Positions 1-5,891 of a DNA stretch of 5,891 nucleotides are shown one piece after another. Positions within the stretch are counted from its first letter, which is position 1, and each line of letters opens with the position of its first letter. The notes below the pieces were generated by a model that saw only the letters and a list, made by a program, of their open reading frames with translations, did no database searches and was not told the DNA's origin. The DNA comes from Paracoccaceae bacterium (GTDB taxonomy: Bacteria; Pseudomonadota; Alphaproteobacteria; Rhodobacterales; Rhodobacteraceae): positions 1 to 5,891 of the forward strand of contig WFTU01000135.1 of NCBI GenBank assembly GCA_015485375.1, in the 5' to 3' direction. Made by a program: the position numbers and the translations under genes.

Positions 1-1
1 C

Positions 2-3000
2 CACCTGCGCCTCATGCGAGACAACGCGTCGCTGACGCGCCCGGCCTATATCGAAGCCGACCTCGCCCAGATCTTCTCGACCGAGGACATCGCCTCCTTC
101 GCCGTGCTCTGGCTGCTGATCCACCGCTCGCGCTTCGGTGCGGCTGACACCCCGGCCACGGACTGCGCGCTCGAACGCTGGCGCGAGGCCGGCTCACGCG
201 AAGGCGAGGCCGCGCGCGACCGTCTGGCCGACCAGGTCCAGATCGCGCTCAAGGTGCTGGGCTCGGGCTTTCTTGAGGCCAACCCCGACCTCGCCACCCG
301 GCTGAAATCGGGCGAGATTAACCTGACGGAATGGTTCAACGAACTCCTCCGCCTCGTCTACCGGCTGATCTTCCTGATGGTCGCCGAGAACCGGAACCTC
401 CTCCACCCCACGAAATCCAAACCCGAGGCCCGCGCGCTCTACGCCGAAGGCTACAGCCTGAAAGCCCTGCGCAAGCAGTGCTACCGCGCCGCCACATGGG
501 ACCGCCACCACGACCGCTACGAAGGGGTCAAGATCGTCTTCAAGGCGCTCGCCCATGGGGAAAACCGGCTCGCCCTCCCGGCCCTCGGCGGCCTCTTTGC
601 CGAGGGCAAGCTGCCCCACCTCGAAACCGCCCGCCTGCGCAACAAGGCCTTCATGGAGGCGCTCTATCGCCTTGCCTGGCTCAAGGACAAGACCGGCATG
701 GTCCCGGTCAACTGGCGCGCGATGGAGACCGAGGAACTGGGCTCGGTCTATGAATCCCTCCTCGAACTGCAGCCACAGCTGGGCGACGACGGCAAGACGC
801 TCCTCTTCGCCTCCGAGGCAGCCGAGCAGAAGGGCAACCAGCGCAAGACCACCGGTTCCTACTATACGCCCGACAGCCTCGTGCAGGCGCTCCTCGACAC
901 TGCGCTCGACCCGGTGCTGGACAAGACCGAAACGCAGGCCGATGACCCCGAACAGGCGCTCTTGAACCTTTCCGTCATCGACCCTGCCTGTGGCTCGGGC
1001 CACTTCCTGCTGGCCGCCGCCCGCCGCATCGCCACGCGGCTTGCGCGCATCCGGGCCGAGGGAACGCCCTCGCTCGCCGACTTCCGCCATGCGCTCCGCG
1101 ATGTTGCGCGCTCCTGCTTGCACGGGGTGGACCGCAACCCGATGGCGGTGGAGCTGACCAAGGTCGCGCTCTGGATCGAGACGGTGGACCCGGGGCTCCC
1201 CCTCGGCTTCTTCGACGCGCAGATCCGCTGCGGCGATGCGCTGCTCGGCGTCTTTGACCTCAAGGTGCTGGAGGACGGCATCCCCGACGCCGCCTACAAA
1301 CCGCTGACCGGCGACAGCAAGGACGTGGCCCGCTTCTATGACCGCGCCAACAAGGACGCCAAGGCCGGCCAGGGCACGTTTGACTTCACCGGCGGCCGCT
1401 CGGCCCTGCCCACCGCGCCGCTGTCGGCCGAGTTCGCCGATCTGCGCGACCTGCCCGAGGACACGGTCGAACATGTCGAGGCCAAGGCCAAAGCCTATCG
1501 CGGCTTGCGCAGTCAAGAGGCATTCCAGCGCGCGCGCATGGGCTGCAACCTCTATGTCTCGGCCTTCCTGCTGCCGAAAACCGGCGAGGTGCCGCGCGGC
1601 GATGGCGAGCGCGCGGTGCCCACGTCCGAAGACGTCTGGCTGGCCGTCGGTCAGGGCAAGGGGCGGCGCAAGGTGATGGAAAACGCCCGCGCCGCCAGCC
1701 GCGCCCGCGCGCTGCACTGGCCGCTGGAATTTCCCGACGTGATGAGCCGCGGCGGCTTTGACGTGGTGCTGGGCAACCCGCCGTGGGAGCGGATCAAGCT
1801 GCAGGAAAAGGAATTCTTCGCCGCCCGAGATCCGCAGATCGCCACCGCGCCGAACAAGGCCGCGCGCGACCGGCTGATCAAGGCCTTGCGCGAGGCCGAG
1901 CCGGGCACGCCCGAACGCAAACTGTTCGAGGAATTCGAGGCCGCCAAGCGCCTGTCCGAGGCGACCAGCACCTTTGTGCGCGTGGATGGTGACGACGGCG
2001 GGCGCTTTGCCTTCACCGGCACCGGCGATGTGAACACCTATGCGCTGTTTGCCGAGTTGTTCGCCAACCTCGCCCGGGGCCGCGCCGGGGTGATCGTGCC
2101 CACCGGCATCGCCACCGATTTCACCACACGCCTTTTCTTTGATGATTTGGTGCAAAGAAAACGGCTTGCGTCGTGCTTGATGTTTGATAACGCATGGAAA
2201 ATTTTTCCAGCGATTCACCCCGATACGCCATTTGCACTACTGACGATCGGTCGCGACTGTGGAACGGCAGAGTTTTCTGCCTACTTGCTGTCTACCGAAC
2301 ATCTTGCCGACAAAGAGCGACGGTATTCCCTGTCACCTGAGGACATCGCTGCGATCAACCCCAACACCCGCACCGCGCCCGTCTTCCGCTCGCGCGCCGA
2401 TGCGGAACTGACGGCGAAGATCTACCGCAATGCTCCGGTGCTGATCGAAGAGGCCAAGGGGCCCGAGGGCAACCCGTGGGGGGTGTCGTTCATGGCGATG
2501 TTCCACATGTCGAACGACTCCTACCTCTTCCGCACCGCCAGACAACTGCCCGAAGAGGGCTTCGTGCGCGAGGGCACCGACTGGATAAAGGATGGCGCGC
2601 GCTACGTGCCGCTTTACGAGGCGAAGATGATCCACCAGTTCGATCACCGCTGGGCCACCTACGAGGATGACGGCAAGACCAGCCGCGACATGACGGTGGA
2701 AGAAAAGCAGGACCCGAACGCCGAGCCCCAGCCGCGCTACTGGGTGCCCGAGGGTGAGGTCACCGACCGGCTGGCCGCCAAGGGCTGGAAACGCCACTGG
2801 CTGATGGGCTGGCGCGACATCACCAACGCCACCAACGAGCGGACCGTGATCGCGACGGTGTTTCCGAAGGTGGGGGTTGGGAACAAGCTGCCGCTCATGT
2901 TCCCGGAGCAAGAATCAGAGCAGATCGCAGCACTTGCCGCGAATTTCTCAGCCTTGGCGTTCGACTTCGCATCGCGGCAAAAGATTGGTGGGACGACGCT

Positions 3001-3418
3001 AAACTTCTTCATCCTGTATCAGTTGCCGCTCCTTCCCCCCAGCTTCTACACCGCGCCCCGCCTCGGCTTCGTCACGCCGCGCGTGCTGGAACTCACCTAC
3101 ACCTCCCATTCCCTCGCCCCCTTCGCCCGCGACCTGGGCCATGACGGCCCGCCCTTCACATGGGACGAGGACCGCCGCGCAGCCTTGCGCGCCGATCTCG
3201 ACGCCTTCTACGCCCGCGCCTATGGCCTCAGCCGCGACGAGCTGCGCTACATCCTCGACACCGCCGACGCGCGCGGCCCCGACTACCCCTCGGAAACCTT
3301 CCGCGTTCTGAAGGAAAAGGAAATCCGCACATACGGCGAATACCGCACCCGCCGCCTGGTGCTGGAGGCCTGGGACCGGATGGAGACGGGCGGCGAGTTC
3401 AGCGCGATGGGGATGTGA
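2..3418 (+). CDS. Eco57I-type adenine-N6 DNA methyltransferase, large, 5' end cut by window
   Basis: Predicted S-adenosylmethionine-dependent enzyme that methylates adenine N6 in DNA. Numbered from the ATG at 14, the SAM-binding motif is DPACGSGHF (residues 323-331), the acidic loop DRNPMAVEL starts at 373, GDALLG lies at 407-412, and the catalytic motif is NPPW at 588-591. About 180 residues lie between GDALLG and NPPW. The region after about 620 should hold target recognition and includes the RQKIGGTTLNFF stretch typical of this family. The frame is open to the left edge (H-L-R-L before the ATG) with no ribosome binding site, and the stretch RDNASLTRPAYIEADL looks internal, so the true start is upstream. 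It is the first visible gene of a three-gene run. From memory, this N-terminal style occurs in methylases of class 1 DISARM loci (DrmMI) and in orphan or type IIG-like enzymes; no partner gene confirms either. Methyltransferase: very confident. System: not assigned. Confidence 0.93.
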   Translation, partial: HLRLMRDNASLTRPAYIEADLAQIFSTEDIASFAVLWLLIHRSRFGAADTPATDCALERWREAGSREGEAARDRLADQVQIALKVLGSGFLEANPDLATRLKSGEINLTEWFNELLRLVYRLIFLMVAENRNLLHPTKSKPEARALYAEGYSLKALRKQCYRAATWDRHHDRYEGVKIVFKALAHGENRLALPALGGLFAEGKLPHLETARLRNKAFMEALYRLAWLKDKTGMVPVNWRAMETEELGSVYESLLELQPQLGDDGKTLLFASEAAEQKGNQRKTTGSYYTPDSLVQALLDTALDPVLDKTETQADDPEQALLNLSVIDPACGSGHFLLAAARRIATRLARIRAEGTPSLADFRHALRDVARSCLHGVDRNPMAVELTKVALWIETVDPGLPLGFFDAQIRCGDALLGVFDLKVLEDGIPDAAYKPLTGDSKDVARFYDRANKDAKAGQGTFDFTGGRSALPTAPLSAEFADLRDLPEDTVEHVEAKAKAYRGLRSQEAFQRARMGCNLYVSAFLLPKTGEVPRGDGERAVPTSEDVWLAVGQGKGRRKVMENARAASRARALHWPLEFPDVMSRGGFDVVLGNPPWERIKLQEKEFFAARDPQIATAPNKAARDRLIKALREAEPGTPERKLFEEFEAAKRLSEATSTFVRVDGDDGGRFAFTGTGDVNTYALFAELFANLARGRAGVIVPTGIATDFTTRLFFDDLVQRKRLASCLMFDNAWKIFPAIHPDTPFALLTIGRDCGTAEFSAYLLSTEHLADKERRYSLSPEDIAAINPNTRTAPVFRSRADAELTAKIYRNAPVLIEEAKGPEGNPWGVSFMAMFHMSNDSYLFRTARQLPEEGFVREGTDWIKDGARYVPLYEAKMIHQFDHRWATYEDDGKTSRDMTVEEKQDPNAEPQPRYWVPEGEVTDRLAAKGWKRHWLMGWRDITNATNERTVIATVFPKVGVGNKLPLMFPEQESEQIAALAANFSALAFDFASRQKIGGTTLNFFILYQLPLLPPSFYTAPRLGFVTPRVLELTYTSHSLAPFARDLGHDGPPFTWDEDRRAALRADLDAFYARAYGLSRDELRYILDTADARGPDYPSETFRVLKEKEIRTYGEYRTRRLVLEAWDRMETGGEFSAMGM
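3409..3413 (+). promoter_or_regulatory. Ribosome binding site for the ArdC/ImmA-like gene
   Basis: GGGGA lies inside the last codons of the methylase, 8 bases before the ATG at 3422. The alternative in-frame ATGs at 3437 and 3446 have no comparable purine stretch at the right distance, so this site favours the 3422 start. Its position suggests translation coupled to the methylase. Confidence 0.5.
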
Positions 3419-3421
3419 CCG

Positions 3422-4582
3422 ATGCCGGCTCTCGACATGTCCTTGATGGAACGCGCGGAGCCGCACTTCTGTGATGCCTTTGCAACCTATGATAGAGGAG
3501 ACCGTGATCTCGTCCGGACGGCCCAGGAAATCACGATGGCCGGAAAGATGGCGGGATTCACGAAACGCGGGCGTCGAAGAATGCTCGACTATCTGTATGG
3601 CTTCATCGACACTCTCGAAGAGCGAGGGGTCGATCCTTTCGAGAAGGGCTGTCGGGTGGACGACCCGTCGACGCTTTTCTCCAGTGATCGGTTAGGTGGG
3701 CTATTCAACGCCAACCCAACGCTACAGAGGCCAGCGCAGAGCGATCTTTTCCGAACTCCAGACGGACAGCAGCCTCGAGAGCGCGCCCTAATCGACCAGC
3801 TAATCGCGGCGACAAAGCTCTATGACAGCAGTGATGCGATCCAGCAGCTTTTCGCCTTCACCATCCGTCTTCGCGAATTCGCCCCGTTCAACGCGATGCT
3901 GCTGCACATCCAGAAACCGGGCCTGACGCATGCCGCGACAGCGCATGACTGGTGGCAAAGGTTCGGCCGCGTGCCGAAAAAGGGCGCACGACCACTCTTG
4001 GTGTTGCGCATGAAAGGCCCGGTCGATTTCGTGTTCGACGTGCAGGATACCGAGGGCAAGGACCTGCCGGTCGATGCGTTCTCCTTCCCGACCTTCGGCA
4101 ATCTGAGCGACAATCGCTTCGCCGAGTTCATGCGCGCTGTCAGCAAGGAGAAGATCGACCTCGTCCAGCTCGACGCAGGAGACGGCCAGGCGGGTTGGAT
4201 CCGGCTGCTCGCCCGATCGAAGAACGACAAGGGCAAGAACGTCTATCAGCTCGCATACAACCGGAATCATGCCGCGCCGACGCGTTTCGTAACCGTCGCC
4301 CACGAGCTGGCGCATCTGTATCTGGGCCACCTCGGAGCCGACAACGGGCGCCGTGTTCCGGATCGGCGCCACACGCATCACGAGCTAATGGAAGTGGAAG
4401 CCGAGATGGCAGCCTACCTTGTGGCCATGCGCAACGGGCTTGAGCCAAGGAGCGAAAGCTACCTGTCGAACTACAAGGGCGCCTTCGAGGATCTGAACCT
4501 CTACGCGGTGACCCGCACCGCGAACGCCGTGGAGACCGCGATGGGTATTTCCGCCCAAAAACTCTGGAACGAGAAGGCGTAG
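3422..4582 (+). CDS. ArdC-like domain fused to ImmA/IrrE-type zinc metallopeptidase
   Basis: A predicted cytoplasmic zinc metallopeptidase of 386 residues. HELAH is at residues 294-298, followed by LYLGH, with an acidic VEAEMAAYLV segment from 325 that would supply the third zinc ligand (probably E326), the ImmA/IrrE arrangement. Upstream, about residues 120-225 resemble the ArdC N-terminal domain: helical start, FNAMLLHIQKPG (156-167), then DWWQRFGRVPKKG (176-188) before beta strands. ArdC proteins are plasmid antirestriction factors whose N-terminal domain binds single-stranded DNA; ImmA/IrrE peptidases cleave repressors. Either role is inference here. The first ~115 residues are unrecognised. 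No signal peptide or membrane segment is seen. The gene starts 3 bases after the methylase stop and ends 4 bases before the HNH gene. Its first half is lower in GC (near 57-60% in lines counted by hand) than the genes on either side, hinting at a separate origin. Peptidase fold: confident; ArdC relationship: moderate. Confidence 0.85.
   Translation: MPALDMSLMERAEPHFCDAFATYDRGDRDLVRTAQEITMAGKMAGFTKRGRRRMLDYLYGFIDTLEERGVDPFEKGCRVDDPSTLFSSDRLGGLFNANPTLQRPAQSDLFRTPDGQQPRERALIDQLIAATKLYDSSDAIQQLFAFTIRLREFAPFNAMLLHIQKPGLTHAATAHDWWQRFGRVPKKGARPLLVLRMKGPVDFVFDVQDTEGKDLPVDAFSFPTFGNLSDNRFAEFMRAVSKEKIDLVQLDAGDGQAGWIRLLARSKNDKGKNVYQLAYNRNHAAPTRFVTVAHELAHLYLGHLGADNGRRVPDRRHTHHELMEVEAEMAAYLVAMRNGLEPRSESYLSNYKGAFEDLNLYAVTRTANAVETAMGISAQKLWNEKA
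4571..4577 (+). promoter_or_regulatory. Ribosome binding site for the HNH gene
   Basis: GAGAAGG lies within the final codons of the metallopeptidase gene, 9 bases before the ATG at 4587. A nearer AGGG at 4581-4584 is too close to the start to work well. The site inside the upstream gene fits an operon with coupled translation. Confidence 0.5.
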
Positions 4583-4586
4583 GGCA

Positions 4587-5339
4587 ATGATCGAGGCCCC
4601 CCAATCCTTCGTTACCCGCCAGGAATGCGACAAGCTCGCCTTTCAGAACGGCTTTCGCCGCACCCATGGCGAGAACGCGGGCTGGCGCCGCTATGGCTCG
4701 ACCACCGCGCAAGGCTCGATCTGGCTGGCGCGGGGCGAGGACTGGCTCTTGGCGCTCGACCACGCCGGCGTGATCGCCGAGATCGGGCTGGCGCCGGCCG
4801 ATCTGCCCGGGCCGGGCCTTGCCCGCTATGCCTTCGCCGATCTCGGCGCGCTCTATGCGGTGATGCCGCGCGTCTATCAGCTGGCCGCAAGCCTGCCAGA
4901 AGCACCGCTCGACACGTTCCGCGAGAAAGTGAAAAACCTGCCGCAGAGCACCGAGGCCGAGCGGCTGGTGGTGCAACGCGTGGGCCAGGACATCTTTCGC
5001 GCCTCGCTGATGGAATACTGGCAGCGCCGCTGCCCGCTGACCGGGATTGCCGACGCGCCGCTACTGCGCGCCAGCCACATCATCCCGTGGAAGCTGTGCG
5101 AGACAGACGCCGAGCGGCTGAACGTGCATAACGGGCTGCTTCTGTCGGCTCTGTGGGACGCGGCCTTTGACAAGGGGCTGGTCAGTTTCGACGACGAGGG
5201 GCGGCCGATGTTCTCGCCCGGCCTCAGCGATGGCGCCCGCGCGGCGCTGCGCTGGCAGGCCCCGATCCCGCTCGGCCCCGAGCACCGCAAGCGGCTCGCC
5301 TGGCACCGCGAGACGCTTTTCCAGCAGAACCAACGATAG
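4587..5339 (+). CDS. HNH endonuclease with unassigned N-terminal domain
   Basis: A predicted metal-dependent DNA endonuclease of 250 residues. The HNH domain occupies the C-terminal part: CPLTG at 149-153, RASHIIPW at about 161-168 with the likely general-base H164, NVHNGLLL with N182, then ALWDAAFDKGLVSF. In many HNH proteins a third histidine lies near this last segment; here the positions read W190-D191 and F194-D195, as in the common DAAFDKG subfamily, so this is not evidence of inactivity. The first ~120 residues form a separate domain I do not recognise; a conserved-looking linker, EAERLVVQRVGQDIFR, leads into the HNH fold. The start at 4587 is supported by a GAGAAGG site 9 bases upstream. 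It could be the restriction component that acts with the methylase two genes upstream, or an independent defence nuclease; the sequence does not decide. Nuclease fold: confident; target unknown. Confidence 0.9.
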   Translation: MIEAPQSFVTRQECDKLAFQNGFRRTHGENAGWRRYGSTTAQGSIWLARGEDWLLALDHAGVIAEIGLAPADLPGPGLARYAFADLGALYAVMPRVYQLAASLPEAPLDTFREKVKNLPQSTEAERLVVQRVGQDIFRASLMEYWQRRCPLTGIADAPLLRASHIIPWKLCETDAERLNVHNGLLLSALWDAAFDKGLVSFDDEGRPMFSPGLSDGARAALRWQAPIPLGPEHRKRLAWHRETLFQQNQR

Positions 5340-5341
5340 GA
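5338..5341 (+). promoter_or_regulatory. Ribosome binding site overlapping the HNH stop codon
   Basis: AGGA overlaps the HNH gene's TAG stop (5337-5339) and lies 7 bases before the ATG at 5349. This well-placed site shows that the broken frame downstream was once a normally translated last member of the operon. Confidence 0.5.
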
Positions 5342-5348
5342 CCCGCCC

Positions 5349-5507
5349 ATGAAACCCCGCTCGATCTACATATTCCTGCTGGACGGCGACCCGAGCGGCA
5401 TCCGGTTGGCGCAGATTTAGATGTCCACGATCCAGGCGATCTCCTTTCGCCGCAACCAGCCAAAATGTGTGCGTGATACCTTCCCCGAGATCGAGTGCCC
5501 TTGGTAG
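5349..5507 (+). pseudogene. Remnant of a GIY-YIG nuclease-family gene (N-terminal part only)
   Basis: The frame starts with MKPRSIYIFLLDGDPSGIR, which I recognise from memory as the leader of a family of GIY-YIG nuclease-domain proteins, and is stopped by TAG at 5418-5420 (codon 24). The same frame then continues with a similar-looking stretch, MSTIQAISFRRNQPKC and RDTFPEIE, before a second TAG at 5505-5507. In the family this segment leads into the catalytic GIY-YIG domain, which is missing: no GxY or YIG motif follows in any plus-strand frame I read. The first stop could arise from GAG or CAG by one substitution; the second coincides with loss of resemblance, suggesting a deletion or replacement of the 3' part. 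With 9 bases from the HNH stop and a good ribosome binding site, it was probably the fourth gene of the unit. A short functional peptide of 23 residues is the main alternative. Confidence 0.6.
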
Positions 5508-5844
<337 letters not shown>

Positions 5845-5860
5845 ACAATCTGAGAGCCAG

Positions 5861-5889
5861 TATCTAGACCCGCGGGGGCCGTGTTGCAA
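5861..5889 (-). promoter_or_regulatory. Putative sigma70-type promoter of tRNA-fMet
   Basis: On the minus strand, TTGCAA (5889-5884) and TAGATA (5866-5861) are separated by exactly 17 bases, upstream of the tRNA. The -10 box ends 16 bases before the mature 5' end, which leaves a leader of roughly 9-10 bases for RNase P to remove. The -35 is close to TTGACA and the -10 is only a partial match to TATAAT. Position and spacing, more than box quality, support it. Confidence 0.6.
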
Positions 5890-5891
5890 GG

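Noticed and set aside
14..16. ATG at 14 as the true methylase start
   Set aside because: No ribosome binding site in the 13 bases before it, the frame stays open to the window edge, and the sequence around it looks like an internal conserved segment.
194..2218. A 674-residue open frame on the minus strand opposite the methylase
   Set aside because: It is the antisense of a gene with clear methyltransferase motifs; long antisense frames are expected in high-GC DNA. Its translation is G/A/V/R-rich low-complexity sequence with no recognisable motif.
4140..4976. A 278-residue minus-strand frame spanning the metallopeptidase/HNH junction
   Set aside because: It runs antisense across two genes with recognisable catalytic motifs and has an arginine/proline-rich shadow-frame composition.
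5418..5420. Programmed readthrough or a pyrrolysine-type recoding of the TAG
   Set aside because: A second in-frame TAG follows only 28 codons later and the catalytic domain is absent, so readthrough would still give no working nuclease.
5421..5507. A separate small gene starting at the ATG right after the first TAG
   Set aside because: No ribosome binding site precedes it, it ends after 28 codons, and its sequence reads as the direct continuation of the frame upstream of the TAG.

Overview
The window is GC-rich DNA with a strong G/C bias at third codon positions. The gene content and the initiator tRNA fit an alphaproteobacterium, most likely of the Rhodobacterales/Rhodobacteraceae type. 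This placement is inferred from composition and protein style; no search was run.

Layout: positions 1-5339 hold three tightly packed plus-strand genes. The first, cut by the left edge, is a very large Eco57I-type adenine-N6 DNA methyltransferase with at least 1138 residues visible. Three bases later comes a 386-residue protein that joins an ArdC-like N-terminal-type domain to an ImmA/IrrE-type zinc metallopeptidase carrying HELAH. Four bases later comes a 250-residue HNH endonuclease. A fourth reading frame starts 9 bases after the HNH stop. It looks like the first ~50 residues of a GIY-YIG nuclease-family protein, but it has an in-frame TAG at codon 24, a second stop 28 codons later and no catalytic domain, so it is called a pseudogene remnant. 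Positions 5508-5767 have no gene I can support. The right end carries a complete initiator tRNA-fMet on the minus strand, with encoded CCA and a plausible sigma70-type promoter.

How the genes may work together: the spacing (3, 4 and 9 bases) and ribosome binding sites lying inside the preceding genes indicate one co-transcribed unit. A large DNA methyltransferase, an HNH nuclease, a broken GIY-YIG nuclease and an ArdC/ImmA-like metallopeptidase suggest a DNA-modification/defence locus. The methylase resembles, from memory, those of class 1 DISARM loci (DrmMI), but no helicase (drmD, drmA), drmB or drmC is visible, so the system type is unresolved. The block abuts the 3' end of a tRNA gene, a common integration point for genomic islands. 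The methylase has two lower-GC patches in its C-terminal half, where specificity is usually set.

The most interesting points are the antirestriction-like metallopeptidase sitting between a methylase and a nuclease, the decayed fourth nuclease, the composition patches in the methylase, and the A29:U41 pair in the initiator tRNA anticodon stem.
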